From Lates calcarifer (lineage: Eukaryota > Chordata > Actinopteri > Centropomidae), in contig NC_066833.1 in NCBI RefSeq assembly GCF_001640805.2, positions 15,624,813 through 15,688,812 of the forward strand: a DNA stretch of 64,000 bases. The letters are read 5' to 3'. Under the pieces are notes generated by a model. It did not search any database. It had not been told where the DNA came from and saw nothing but the letters and a program-made list of their open reading frames with translations. Shown here piece after piece: positions 12,439 to 25,763 of the stretch (within the stretch, counting starts at the first letter, position 1; the number at the start of each line of letters is the position of its first letter). The position numbers and the translations under genes were made by a program.

Positions 12439-14797
12439 GCATGTTACAGTACAGAAAATAGAAAGTGAAAATGTGTGCTTACAAAAGAAGTTGTCAACAT
12501 TATTTTTGAAATAGAAAAGAAACACAACTCTAAAATTTAAGATTCAATCAAACTGACAGCTTCATACAGAAGATAAAGATGAGTCATTCAGATGTCTAAC
12601 TGTTCAGATATCCCATCAATGTTTCCTCAATGTGGAGTCACTGTAAATCGTGGTAGATGTACACAAAGTCAACACTGTGCAGGTTCATTACAGAAATTTG
12701 CCAAGACTCAACATAATCACATGCCAGCTTGCAAATGCAACTTGCAAATTCCAAATTATGCCAACACTTTCAACAGCATTCATTCCACTCTGCTCACAAT
12801 CGTAAGAACACACAAAAATATGCTCAAATAGTGCATTCACAAAGTACCTGGCAGATTATTTTCTCTATAAAAAATTAAAAGACATTCAGTTTGAGTCCAT
12901 TTCTTTTCATTAACGGGGTATTGGCTAACATAAAAATTCTAATATTCTATTAATTACTAAATTTACTTTAGGCCAGCCACCAAATCAATAAATCAAATAA
13001 ATCAAGTTCACACATCTTTTCTTGAATTAAGAAATGGCACAATGCAAACTAACTGCAAAGGTGTGTACAACAAAAGGTGTGAAACAAAATGAGTGTCTAT
13101 TCATTTGATTGTGCAATGTGCACTCCCAACATGTGATGGGATAAAAATCTTTAACTGAACTCAGCTTATGGATTTGATATAATACAAAAATACCTCAAAC
13201 TGTGCAGTGCCACTGGTGAAAAAATCCCACACAAAAGGGAGAAAAGACTGTAAATGACTTCTTATAAAGCACACTTGATAATTTAAGACCACAATTTACA
13301 TTCACGGTAGCCTTTTAACCATTTAACCATATTTCAAGTTGTTATCACATTGACAGAAACAAATTTGGTCTTTTGGTGTTGTTGTATTTTGTTTTGCGTA
13401 CTGTTTACAAACAGTATCAAATATGGCTAAGGAGATCAGTTAAATGTATTCAAATGGCTTTGATACCACAGCATTTGGAAAGCAGGAGCAGATAACAGTG
13501 TTTTAATCATCAAGCTCTGCTCCACCCCCTGGAAGACATGCGGGAAAGGTTAATTAACTAATTAAAAGCCCTCCAAGTGAGTAAAGCCATTTTGTCTCAT
13601 AAGCATGGGATGAGATGATAATAGCTAACAAATAATTACAACATTTGATTAAAAAAAGCTCACATTTTATTTTCAGTTCTTAAGACAGGTTCAGGCTTTT
13701 TCAAAACTATCTTGATACAGTACTCAAACGCCCATATATAAGTATATATGTATGTAATTGGTCACTGTAATCATTCCTCCAGTCTGTACAGGATATTAAG
13801 AAATCCCTTCCCAGTGTGACTAGTTTCAGTGAAAAAATCCAGTATAAAGTCCAGCTTAAATTAATATGAGGTTTCAACAGTCAGATAAGTTGGATAAATA
13901 AAGTATCTTTCAAAGTTAGTCTTTGTTTTTTATTTTAACAGAAAATTTCCCTTGTTGAATTTGCCAGACTGCTTCTGTGTTGGTCTGCACTGGAGGAATA
14001 GTAACACAATGATGGGATTTTCTAGTCAAAAGAACTTGGAAAATACCCTTGGTTTGTCTTACTCAGACTGTCAAAACCTCATACACTCCTGCTCAACTTT
14101 GGATTTTTTTTTTTTTTTTTGGGCATAAAATGAGGATTATATATTTTTTCCCCTAATTGATCTCATCCAAAGGGTTTACATTAGGAAACTATCTCTTCAT
14201 GGTCAGTATTAACTCCCAGCCATCATCTCTTTTAAAGACATGTATTGATAGAGCTGTGCATGAGATAGACATGAAGAAATCTGAACCCATCCTTTAATAA
14301 CAAACCACACAGAGCAAATGCTCCTTACCAAACTACAAAGTTGTTCAATAGCAACTTTTAAGAGTAAACACTGTGCGCTAGTTGTGTTTGAACAGGACAC
14401 AGTAACAGAAAGCATATCTAGTAGCTTATCCCAATCGCACTGACGCAGAAGCAGTTTGACAGGAAATAAGATCTCAAGCCTTTTTAAAGGCAGAAGTATC
14501 AAACATGTCACATTATCTTACTGACCACATCATCTCAGTCAACACTTGTGACTGAATACAGTTACTCAACAACACAACTTTTTTGCTACTGTGCCAGACA
14601 AATTTTTTTGAGGGAATAAATATTAATCACTACAATGTCATGACATGCTAAGCTGTTGCAAGTACTCAATATTAATGTTCCTTGCCAAAAAGGGCGGAGA
14701 GAGAAAAAAAAACATTCTTATGCTCCTACAAGTATTGCTCATGTTTGCCTACACAACTCAACACTTAAATCTGAACAAAAAAGTAACATATTAACAA

Positions 14798-14844
<47 letters not shown>

Positions 14845-15326
14845 CTAATATAGGCCTACATATTATCAATGTCTCAATTTGTATGTTAGAAGAGGTGCCA
14901 TTTTAATTGTAGTAGTAATCAATTTTCACTGAAACATGGTCCTTCTACTATTTGCAACTTATTCATTAATTTCAATTTCATCAGATCCATTACAGCAAAT
15001 TCTTCTGTGGTTGTGACATGTCTTGCAGTGTGGGCATGTATGCTCTGGCTTCATTCATAAAAGGTCATAAGTACATGCATTCATAGCTGCAACAGAAAAG
15101 ATCCCATGAGGGCACTGCTGCCCCTCTTAAAACCTTGAAATAGTCTGATCATTTTGACAAATGTGTTAAATTTACAGAAAGAGTAAAATAAAAATAAAAT
15201 CACAGAAAAAAAGCATAGAAAATGTACATTCTTTCCAAAAATCAATTAAATCCCTCTAATAAATTTCCTTGACAGCCTCACTTCATCTCACTCATGTAGT
15301 GAGCAGTCAGTCCCTAACTGTTTTTC
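12439..15326 (-). other. ABHD13: Probable long 3' UTR of ABHD13
   Basis: This AT-rich stretch runs from the ABHD13 stop codon to the best poly(A) signal, about 2.9 kb. It contains no supportable gene. It holds a T run on the plus strand (about 14105-14120) and a (TA)n tract at 14801-14838. Assigning it as 3' UTR is inference from the signal at 12433 and from my recollection that vertebrate ABHD13 transcripts have long 3' UTRs. Confidence 0.45.
14801..14838. repeat. (TA)n microsatellite
   Basis: Uninterrupted TA run of about 38 bases inside the probable ABHD13 3' UTR. TA tracts are self-complementary, so in RNA this would form a UA hairpin. Confidence 0.95.
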
Positions 15327-16382
15327 TCAGATAATGGTGACACTAGCTGAGGCCTGAGCATTCTCTTCATGGGCGTGGCTCTTCAGCAGGTCTTTCATGA
15401 ACTGCTCCAAAGCAGCAAAGTAGCCCTGACACTGCCATGTGTCATTGTGTGTTCCCTCTGGAAAGATAGCCAGGCGTTTAGTCCGTGCAGGGGACAGCTC
15501 ATACAGTTGTTTCATCATAACTGGTGGGATGAGCTGGTCTGACAGACCAGACACAAACAGCGAGGGCATGCGGCACAACGCCACCTGCCGATAGGACAGG
15601 AACTGATTCCTATAGCACCACAACGGCAGCAAGCGCATGGGCAAGAAGGAGAAGAGCGTCGCTGCCATGTGAGGGATGCTGAGGAAGGTGTTTTCAACAA
15701 TAATGGCTGCTACACGGTGAGGGTTGACTGATGCCAAGCGCACAGCCACGGCACCTCCTAGTGAGCGGCCAAAGAGTACCACCTTTGTCTTGTCCAGATC
15801 AGGACGGGTCATAACATAGTCCAGTGTGGCCTCTGCATCCAGGTAAAGCCCATCCTCACTGGGCTCACCCTCGCTCTTTCCATAGCCACGGTAGTCCACC
15901 AGCACTACATTCGCTTTCAGATTGACCAGCATTAACAGGGCGTTTGGCACCCTATGACCAATATTACCTGCATTACCATGGAAATAAAGGATTGTAGGCG
16001 GAGCAGAGGATGAGGGGCTGCTTTGATTGCCAGCGGTGACTCCTGGGGCCGTGTCCCCGCCTGTGTAGCGAAGTAAGATGAGGTTGAGCTTGACACCATC
16101 TTTGGTGCGGATGTACACATTCTCATGGGGGATTCCTGTGGGCATGGGAACATAAAGTCGAGAGGAGGAAGGCTGGTCAGGAAAGTAGAGGAGCACATCT
16201 TGAAATTTGTAGAGGATGCCCGCCACAGAGGCAAGGATGAGAGCAAGGAGAAAAAATCCTCCATATAGGTGGAAGGTGAGAATGAGGGCCAAAAGGGAGA
16301 CTCGACAGGCACCCCAGGACCAGGAGGCCAGAGTCAGGGTACAACGCTCCATTGCCCCCCACAGCCTCCTGGGCTTCTCCAT
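15327..16382 (-). CDS. ABHD13: ABHD13, alpha/beta-hydrolase domain protein 13 (single coding exon)
   Basis: Single-pass type II membrane serine hydrolase of the ABHD family; its physiological substrate is not settled. The product is 351 aa with no intron in the coding region. The N-terminal membrane segment spans about 30-57. The hydrolase fold follows with oxyanion-region motif HGNAGN (135-140), the [13 protein letters not shown] segment (161-173), nucleophile S207 in GRSLGG, acid D282 in SGLSDQL and base H312 in GTHNDTW. The triad is complete. The C-terminus ends in SVTII, as in mammalian ABHD13. Relative to the 337-aa human protein there is a Ser/Pro-rich insertion at about 112-127. The ATG at 16382 is chosen because it has G at -3 and +4, it aligns with the mammalian MEK start, and upstream in-frame codons offer only a TTG. 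A splice acceptor with a strong pyrimidine tract ends at 16417 (minus strand), so 34 bases of 5' UTR precede the ATG in this exon. Confidence 0.97.
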   Translation of the reverse strand: MEKPRRLWGAMERCTLTLASWSWGACRVSLLALILTFHLYGGFFLLALILASVAGILYKFQDVLLYFPDQPSSSRLYVPMPTGIPHENVYIRTKDGVKLNLILLRYTGGDTAPGVTAGNQSSPSSSAPPTILYFHGNAGNIGHRVPNALLMLVNLKANVVLVDYRGYGKSEGEPSEDGLYLDAEATLDYVMTRPDLDKTKVVLFGRSLGGAVAVRLASVNPHRVAAIIVENTFLSIPHMAATLFSFLPMRLLPLWCYRNQFLSYRQVALCRMPSLFVSGLSDQLIPPVMMKQLYELSPARTKRLAIFPEGTHNDTWQCQGYFAALEQFMKDLLKSHAHEENAQASASVTII

Positions 16383-16416
16383 GGCTAGACACAAGCTGAG
16401 TCACACGACACAGGCT

Positions 16417-17809
16417 CTGCAAATACACAGAGACCAAAACAGAAAGTACATGGGAGAGAGAGAGGGAGGAAAGATTCAGTGAACATATGAAGAAATCATT
16501 TGAGAAAGACCACAAAACAGCTGCAGGAAAATCTCTCCAGCATTAGCACACATTATGTTCATTATTAATTAATCCTGTTAGTTGTCTACTTAATATAAAA
16601 ATACTGACACATACACATTTGCATGAAACAAACAAATTCTCACATCTCAGAATCATTAACATTACAAAAGTGGCATTTTATGCTATTAACAACTAGTTAT
16701 CAGAATTGCCACCTCTTGATGCTCATCTACTTGTAGGATACACTCAGTCAGGTTTGCAGAATGCAGTATGGTTTCAAAAAAAGTCTATTCTACACTGCAG
16801 ACACTGCTCTGCAAGCGGAGATGACAGTAAGAGAATTAAACAAAGCTGTAGGTAAAACAGTCCATTGAAGAGGAGGCTCTTGCACAACAACCTTTAAAAA
16901 CCTGGGAGGATGGACCTCTACAGCAATTAACTGAAAATCTACATATAACCAAAAAGACATTTGTGGACTGATTCTGTCACTCTGTCCATTCAGCAACTGA
17001 GAACAACACTATCCATTTCCATCCTGTGTTCTGGGCAATACACCACAAAATACCATCTGGCTACGTGACGGGCAGAATTTCAACTGCAGGAAGCTCCAAC
17101 CATCACTTATCTGTCAGTGTATTAGATAGTAAACACTTAGTGGTGCTCACTGCTGGTCCCATATTTTCCACCTCTCCCACACCTGATCAGCCGAAAGTTC
17201 AGGAGGTCCAGTCAGTCGAGACCAAGTGAGCACCAAGTGTTGATAAAGTGTAAACCCAAATTTTAGTTAATTAAGTGTGGGCAGAGGTGGAAACAGATGT
17301 AGTAAGCATAAAGAATTAGTACTCTGCAGCGCCAGGAAGGAGCACGACTGAGAGGAATAATGTAATACTAACGTTAGTGTTGTTGGAAACAATCTGTTGG
17401 ACACATTTACAAATATTACAAGACTGAAAATTGTCTTGGCCCCACCTAGAGGGAAGCGCTGGTGACAGCTGCTACTCGTTAACCACGAACGTTGGGAGAG
17501 GTTTGACAGTTTGCGTTAGCTACTAGCTAATGTTAACTACCATTTAACGTTAACATCAGTGATCACTCAGGAATCAGTTTTTGGACAGCCATAACAGGCT
17601 GTCAAATCAGCGACGATGACACGCCAAGCTTTGATGTCCTTGACCATAAAACCGAAGCAAATCTTATTAAAATTACGTTACGTTAGCTAACAGCGAGCTA
17701 GCTCGGTAAAAAACATGCTAATTATTACGCTATCCTTTGCTCCCGTCTGTCTATGGCTACTGCTATCGGCACTGCTATAGCTAACCACCTATGGCAGCCA
17801 CATACTCAC
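16417..17809 (-). other. ABHD13: ABHD13 5' UTR intron
   Basis: On the minus strand the donor GGTGAGTATG (GT at 17809-17808) and the acceptor ending TTTGCAG (AG at 16418-16417) bracket about 1.4 kb. No coding sequence is seen inside. The acceptor is strong; the choice of donor is inference from its good consensus and its position in the promoter-like region. Confidence 0.55.
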
Positions 17810-17950
17810 CCTTCTCTCATTTTCAGAGCCTCAGCCTCATGAAATTTGTACAAAACAGAGACACATAGACAGCACAGTCAATGTCATTCAGCTCTGTAGC
17901 GGTTAACTAAATTACTGTGAGAGTTAATTTGAGAAAACGCAAGGTGAGTG
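17810..17950 (-). other. ABHD13: Probable non-coding first exon and promoter of ABHD13
   Basis: The minus-strand donor at 17810/17809 implies an upstream 5' UTR exon in about this interval; its 5' end is not determined. No TATA box is evident. A plus-strand splice donor (AAG|GTGAGTG, junction after 17943) lies in the same short interval, which suggests a bidirectional start region. Confidence 0.45.
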
Positions 17951-18579
17951 ACTGACAGCTGCAACCGGCAAGGCTAGCTGCACAGCTGGTTAGCATTACT
18001 GGTGTAGTCCTCAAGAGTTCCGTGTTGAGCTCTACACCAGAAAAAGGTTCCGCAGAAAAACAATGGTTTTCACACACGTCCGTTTAAATCCTGCAGCATG
18101 TTAATGTACTATAATAGAGAGAGCAGCAGCCACTTATAAAGTTTCATATTAATCTTATAATATTTATAATAAAGTACAGTACAGCTCACATGCTGTTAAA
18201 GACGTCGATCTTGTCTTAAATTGAGCAATAACCATTGTGCTATTCGACTTTTGTCCACAAGGTGCTGCTCATAGAAAGAAGAAAATCCACTAACTGACGG
18301 TTAATTTGCCACTTTAACTGTAAACTCCCCAAATTAAAGTTACTGGTTTAGGGATGCTTCATGAATAATGAACAGTGCTGCGTTGTAGTGCACAAACAAG
18401 TATAAAACTGTAGTTATCTGCAAGCACCACACAAAGCAAACAAGTTGGATTTTTAATGTTGATGTAGGCCTACAAGAATCAGCACTGGTCTTTACAAAAC
18501 AGCATTACTGGAAAAGGGTAGAGTGCTTTAATCCATTCAGACTTCACAACCCATGTTAGCTTGCTGCTGTGATCTCAAA

Positions 18580-18581
<2 letters not shown>

Positions 18582-18615
<34 letters not shown>
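18582..18615. repeat. Poly(T) tract, 34 bases
   Basis: An unbroken run of T, which is poly(A) on the minus strand. It could be the tail of a minus-strand retroposed sequence, but the adjoining sequence from 18616 upward is not one I recognise. Confidence 0.9.
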
Positions 18616-18617
<2 letters not shown>

Positions 18618-20057
18618 CTTGTTGGAGTCACAATTGACATATTGCAACCTACAAAAGTGGGTCAAAGTGTAGATGTGACAGCTGTCACACTCATGGGTGC
18701 TGATAGGTAGGGTGCTTATAGAAATGTGCTTGAATGACATGTCCCTCGATGAAACAACAGTAAGGGCAGAGAGGGTGTCAACCTGCACATGGCATTCATC
18801 TCAGTTCCTCTTTACCTGGGACAATGACTCAACCAAATGTCTCACAACTGCTTGTACAGGGTGAGGTCAGCAAAGTAAACTAATGTGACATTACAATAGA
18901 TTTCAGATGACTGATTGTGACTGTATGGACTACAACTGGCAGTGACTTTACATACAGTCATATGATGATCTATCAAACTAATCGGAACATAAACACATGA
19001 TTTGGAACATAGGAAGTGGAAGGCTTGTTAAATATACATTTGAATATTGTATGCTTATGTTTCCCCCTCTTCTTAGATTGCCCATTGGTATTTCTGTATT
19101 TAACATCATGCTCACACTTAGCGTGACCTTGGAGGAGACAGACAGATTATGTGCAGACTAGCACAGCTGTTGGCCATTCAGCTCTGTCCTTGAGGTTTGT
19201 TGAGTTGATTCTGTGGTGTCTAAGTCAGGATCAAAACCCTTAGATGGAGCATGCTGTTCTGTTAGATAAAACCTACAAGCTACTAAAATTAAGTCAGCAT
19301 TCGCCTGAAATATAGTCTATGTATTAAAGCATATGGTTAAGCTGTATTAATTACTGCTGAGGCAGAAATGCTTACATTGCGATAACAAGTCTTCAAGATG
19401 CAACATAGATGCAGTTGAGGAGAGGTTTGCTATGCACTGCTTCAGAGGAGTTGGTTATGATCTATGATGGCATAACCACTGTACACTGTATGATGACAAC
19501 TGCCCACATATTGGAGGCAGGTGAACAAATTGTTCAGAAAGATGTAGATAAACTATATATTGTGGTTGTGTGTATTTGACAATGATGAAAACCTTTCAGA
19601 GTCCTTGCCTTTTCAGAATTGCCACTGATAGTCTCCTGCCTAGGGGCATTGTTGCACTGCTGCTTGTATCAGAACAAGGAGCAACACAAAAGATTTTGGC
19701 ATTTGTGCAGCTGTCAAGATTTTTTTTTTGTAAAACACTGTACAGAACTTCTTTTAAGTAAGAATTCACTTGGAAAACAGTGTCCAAAGGGAAAATGGAT
19801 TCTTTGAATTAAATCATAGATTGAATGGACTATTTTTTCAACTTGAACAGATTGGCTTTTATGATTATGTCCATGTTCATGCTCTAAACATTATCTAGAC
19901 TCTAATGTTAAAAAAAAGAAAAAGAAATGAAAAAAGAAAAGAAAAAAGAATACCACACAATCACAGTGCAGTGGCCTTTGCAATGCCTGCAACCCTGTGT
20001 CTGGTAGGAGATGCAATATTCTTGGAGTAGAAGACATGATGGGCACATGCACCTGTG

Positions 20058-20059
<2 letters not shown>

Positions 20060-20107
<48 letters not shown>
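20060..20107. repeat. (CA)n microsatellite
   Basis: Uninterrupted CA run of about 48 bases. Confidence 0.95.
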
Positions 20108-20108
<1 letters not shown>

Positions 20109-21884
20109 GTCTCTTTACGTTACTAGAGGTGCTGCATTCTGATAGATTCAGCTTATAAGACTGACAGCTGGCAAGTTCACTTTCTCTTACCTACCACTCA
20201 ATTACTTTTGGCATATCAGTCAAAACATCTATTACACACACACTCACAAACACTGACAGATATACACGTGTGTTCCCGCGCACACACACACACTCTCATG
20301 CCTCATACACACTTATACACGCACACTCTGTTGCTCCACTCCCACGACTCAATTACCTGAAATATAGCACTCTAAACAGCTGGAGGGCCTGAGCTCAATA
20401 ATACAAAGTCGGAGCTGCTATAGGACGAGGAGGGACTGTGATGACCTGGCTGGGAATATCATATCATCAGGCCAAGGGGACATGCTTATCATTCACCTCA
20501 TGCCATGCACTCAGTGTCCTACTAGGGACACCAGCACAGCAGAGAATAAATCTACAAGGCACACATGGTTCCCACTGATAAACCAAGAAACTGCACTTGG
20601 ATTTTATGCAGAAGCCAAGGTATTGATACACATTGACTTTCTGTCAGCCAGTGTTTATATGACCGGTGCTGTGACTTTGGCTCTGCATGTGCAAGAGATG
20701 CAATATTTTCATTTTTGCTGGGTTAATGAAAGACATAGTTGAGCTCGCCTGACATCATCATGAGTGATTCTCTTCTCTTTGATTCGCAAGTCCTGAATGC
20801 CATGCACAAGGTGATAGATGTGGTGTCCATGGCTACAATGTTAATATTGTATTGTCACCTTGGAGACAGAGCATCGAGTCAGAGAAGACAACTAATAGCT
20901 AACAGCAACAGTAGGAGCTATTGTAACTACTGTGGATCTGTTCAAGTGTCAGTCAACGAGGTTTAATGAGGCTGTACATTGTACAGTGATTGTCTTATCA
21001 CCTAAATGAAATAGGCAGACCTATCTGGCATTGTGGGCATGCAGCAAAGAGCGCCCTGTACACCATGCCTGCCAGGAATAAATTGGTTGGAAATTGCTGT
21101 ATGTCTCAGACAGCAATTAGGAGGTCTCCTGTGGTGAAAAGGCAGGAATTTAATATAGGCTACATTTCCCTCATTTCCCTTGCAAATAAACCTTCTGTCA
21201 CACCTATGATGATATCAATCACTCTAATTAACCTGCAGATATAGGTTTGTGTGTTCACGTGTCTATGTGTGTGTGCTTTTGTGTGAAAGCCCCATCCTCC
21301 TAAATTGCAAGGACTGCTGAGAATTTGGACACTAAGGTAAGAGAGGAGTAACAGCAATACAGAGGATAATTACATGTTGATAAGATATAGTTTCCTAATT
21401 GGGTTGGACTTGAATGAGGTGCTGGGTTTTGTGTAATGATGAACTATCCCTCACAGGACTTGAGGTCCTTCTGTTTACATCCCTTACTGTGTTTAGTACA
21501 TTCACCATGATAAGTAGGACATTAAGAAGGATGGTCACCACTTTCCCTAAAACGCTCCTATCATATCCTGAGCATCTTTTGAGTGTGAATGATGTTATCT
21601 AAGCCACCATTAATCTCCTGGTCTTTGCCCAACTTCCTCTGATGGTAGAAATAGATAATTAGCACATTTGGCCATTGTGCCAAAAATAAAGATGAAACGA
21701 TGACTTTCAGGGAAGGCTGTCTTTGGCTCTCCAGTCACTTGAACAGTCTCCACAGTGGTAACATCACTTGCCAGAGCTGCTAAATCAAGCAGTCTTCAAG
21801 TGGTTTATTTTCCCCCATATTTATTTGAGATATGCCAGCTTTTGTCTTTGCTAATCTTTGTTTTTGATCCTCCCATTGCAGAGT

Positions 21885-22015
21885 TTCAGTTAAAGAAACA
21901 GTTCAACATTTCAGAAAATATGCAAATTCGCTTGCTCACTAAAAATTTAATGAGAACATTGATACCACAATGTGGTAAGTATGACACTAAAGCCAGGAGA
22001 CAATTAACACCTTTT
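21885..22015. repeat. Degenerate teleost interspersed repeat
   Basis: This stretch follows the order of a dispersed teleost repeat I recognise: a CAGTTCAACATTTCAGAAAAT-like opening, then an ATTCGCTTGCT-like segment, a GATACCACA block, and a segment beginning GGTAAGTATGACAC. Family assignment is from memory without a repeat library, and terminal repeats are not seen, so the boundaries are approximate. Confidence 0.5.
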
Positions 22016-24164
22016 AAGCTCACTAATTAACATGTTTTATCACAGTACTCTAATCCGTATATAAACAGAAGCTGTGTTTTATTGGGGATTACATGCTATA
22101 ATTGTATCTTTGTTGAAAACAGTGGCCTGGTGCAGTAACTTCCTGGAGTCTCTGATGGTTGCCTGGGAACCTTACATTTATGACTAAACTCCAGCAAGTC
22201 ACAGCACCCAGCCACTAATCAGCAAGAAATAATTCTAAAGTAAAACCGTAGATACAGCATGTTGGTTAGTGAGATTTGGAAAGGGCTGGGAGGTGTATTT
22301 TTGAATATCAGATAGAGCCAATCTAGCTCCTTCCCCCTACTTCCAGTCTTTATGCTTAGTTAATCACCTACTGTTTCTAGCCAAATACATGAGAGTGGCA
22401 TTGATCTTCTCAACTAACTCTAAAGTGGTTAGTCATGCATCATGAAATGACAAACCATTCCTCTGTGGCAATAACCACTCCATCTGCCACCACCACAGTC
22501 ATCATTCTTCTTATACCAGGATTATTAATCCTAGTTACAGTAATATTTCAGCAGCTACCTTGTGCCCAGAACCACCACACTGGGAAAAACTAAAACATGT
22601 ATTATTTCTGTGAAGGACATTTTCTTTTTGAAGGGGGTGCAACCATGAAACAGTGTCAGCAGCAAGACCTGTAAGAAAAAGTGCAATATCAAGGGCATGC
22701 TGTAATTACAATGTGTTCAATTTGCCCTGTGTAGACTTTAGTCTCTGCAGAGGAATAGAGCCCACTGCCCTTGAAAAACGCAGCCACACTGTCTGAGTGA
22801 AATCAAGAGGTTTCTAAAGGTGGGGTAAACTGCAGGAATTTGAGTGCATAAATGGTTGTGTTGGTAACTGCCATCCACTTACAGAGCAAGTTCACTCAAT
22901 TTAGAGCAAGCTCAGTCACTTTGTGAAGGTCAGTCAAACCAGTAATAAGTGATTGTTTGAGTTGTTTTGGGAGATCACTCCTGACTGAGCTGATACCAGA
23001 GGACATGTAGACTCTGGTCGCCAGTAGAAACAGACAGGGTTGTGGTCCAGATTAAAGGTTACTGTTTTATCCTGTGGGGATGGAAAGGCCATCTTTCATT
23101 TCTCATTTAATAAGTGCATGCATTTGTGCACGCGAGTGTGGGTTTGTATGGATATGGATATGTGAATAAGCAAAAATGGCTGGTTTAAAAGGAGAGTGAA
23201 GAAATATTTCTCAAATTTAGGTGTTTGACCTTTGATGAACTGATACTGTATGTAACCTGGATAGATAAGGCTGATCAGTAGTGCTTTCATAATACAGATG
23301 ATGTGTTAGATAATGACTTGTTTTTACACTTATGCACACCAGAGGAAAAAGCTCTACAAGAATGTTGCTTTATGTGCACTGAATACAGGCTCTTGTAAAT
23401 ACCCAAAACACACTGCTGTTGTTTACTAATGTACACCATCATCATCTTGAAGGTAATGTTTCATGTTTAAGTGGAACTGGAAGGTACTTATTCATCAGTG
23501 TCAGCGGGTCATGCTCTCAACAGATCCTGCAGCAGTGTGTTACAAATAAAGACTAATAGCCCAGCCAGTGGCAAAATAAGTCCACTGACACAAAATATTA
23601 CCTCTTATGCATTACAGACATAACAATTATCTACCTATTTAAGACCTTGTAGGGAACATACTGGACTGACTGACCAATGGTATAATTTATAAGTCCACCA
23701 AGTAGCAGTAAGTCATACAAAATGGCTGCTACAGAGTGAAATAACCATACCTCAGCCTGCAATTTTCATATTATGACACATTTACCCATACACAGTCAGT
23801 CCTCCTGGTAGGAATGGCAGCATAAGGTGTTTTCTCATAATGGTGATTGAGAGGAAGGGCCAGCATACAAATCCATGCAGTGATATACGTATCTGGCATC
23901 CTGTATCATTCCCTTTTCAGTCATATGACCCTGTAGTAAGTCAGCGTAATCACCACTGCTCAGGGAGCCATGTGATTTAAAGACAAGGGCTTCAACCTGT
24001 AAATCTGGACAATATATCACCTGCCTCTGCACCTCATCTTCTCCTCTTTATCTCCACACTTGGCTCTTGGTTGTTGTCTGTTTCAAGCCTTCTCTCTGTC
24101 TCTCTCGCTCTCCTCTCTCTCTTGTGTCTCTTCTCTCTTGTTCTCTCTTCCTGTTGCTATTTCC

Positions 24165-24167
<3 letters not shown>

Positions 24168-24245
<78 letters not shown>
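24168..24245. repeat. Long interrupted (CA)n microsatellite
   Basis: About 78 bases of CA with a single CC interruption near 24215. A TCTC-rich pyrimidine tract precedes it at about 24090-24150, so the two form a composite low-complexity block. Confidence 0.95.
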
Positions 24246-24247
<2 letters not shown>

Positions 24248-25727
24248 CAGACACACACTCCCAGGCACCTACCCTCATCACCCCTGAGGCCCACACAATA
24301 AGACCTTAATGAAAAGGTACTTTACACTGGCGGCTGTGCACTGGGGAGATATCTTTAAATGTCACTGTTAATGGGAGGAATTAGCAGAGAGCAGGGTATT
24401 CTCTATCTCTGTGTGAATGTGAGCATCCTGATGACAGTGTATGATACCTGGTTAAATGGTTTACAGTTTATTTGTCCTACTGCCTGCATGTGAGTGTGCA
24501 TTTGTGTGCTAGTTCACCACCCAGCAGTAAATAGCTGCAGTTCATGTGCCTGATTTATGCTCCCTGGGCCTCAGCTCTTGATTGCAGTGTATCACTGCAG
24601 ATATAGCCATGACCCCTCTGTGACCTCATAAATTAGCCCCACTGCATGATGGGAGCTTGCAAAATCAGATGATGCTGATCTTCTTGAGCTGATTGATTTA
24701 ACTACAGTCATAATTTCAGAGTATCATTTATTCTCCCCTAGTCTCTTTTCTTCAAATCGAGTATCTCAGTGGTGCAATGCATCACAGCTCCAGCGAGCCT
24801 GGAGGACTACAGCGAGAAGGATTGATGTTCTCCCATGGATCACTGCTGAGAGGGTATATTTAATGGTTACAGCAACAGTTTACATGCTTGATAGAAAGGT
24901 ATTGAATGAAATGAATGAACTGATGGAGGTGGAAAAATGGAGACAGATCACGATGCTGCTGTCTTATAATCTCAGCTGATGAAACTATGATACACTGAGG
25001 TGGAACAATAGGTACTTTCTCAAACTCTGGTTTTACACTGAGACACAGTTGACAGAACCAGTGCAGAATTTATCACTTTTGACCTTTTCCTGAACTTTAC
25101 TCTGTCTGTGGCAGCTATTTACAGAGCCTTGCAGAGAGGAGCATGGCTGCTGGAGAGAGGGATAAGTGTCCAAGAGAGAAAAGAGGGTGGTTGTTTAGGA
25201 AGGAAGGAGGTCATGAGTGTGTGTGTGTCTGTGATTTGCTGCCTCCTTCATATCAAAGCAGCTTTTAGGGAGCAGTTAGCAGAGCTGCAAATGGGCAAAT
25301 AACACAATTTACAGTGACACAATCTTTACATTTAATATGGCCCCAGGTTAAGTGAATTTATGATGGCAAACGCAAAAAGCAATCTGTGAACACTTACTAA
25401 TGAAGGGCACTCCTCTGATTCCCTCAATTAGGCATAGATTTGAGATTGCCAGGAGATGCACAGATGTGTGCTGTGATCAGAAGTAGAGCAAGCCACCACA
25501 GGGAGAAAGGGAGAGATTCGCACGTGACTGGTAGACTGCAGAGTGTGTCTGCAAAGTCATCTGAGGTCAGCCAGTCTGTGTGATGAGGTAGATGACGCAG
25601 AGTAAGGGCTTAGGCCGAGTACAGCTCAGTGCCACACAGGCCCAGGCTCATACACAGAACCACCTCACATACTAGATTAGATAGGGATTGAACCCTGGCT
25701 TTATTTGCAAACAAGAAAGCTGTACAG

Positions 25728-25763
25728 ATTATAGCTACTAACAGTAAAGTTAGTAGCTATAAT
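25728..25763. repeat. Perfect 15-bp inverted repeat
   Basis: Arm ATTATAGCTACTAAC (25728-25742) and its exact reverse complement (25749-25763) are separated by six bases. A TTAGCATGTTAACATGCTA-type sequence follows about 20 bases later, a motif common in teleost repeats. Confidence 0.9.

Noticed and set aside
15515..16515. Several 60-126-codon frames within and opposite ABHD13
   Set aside because: They are shadows of the ABHD13 coding exon in other frames; the ABHD13 frame has the full catalytic triad.
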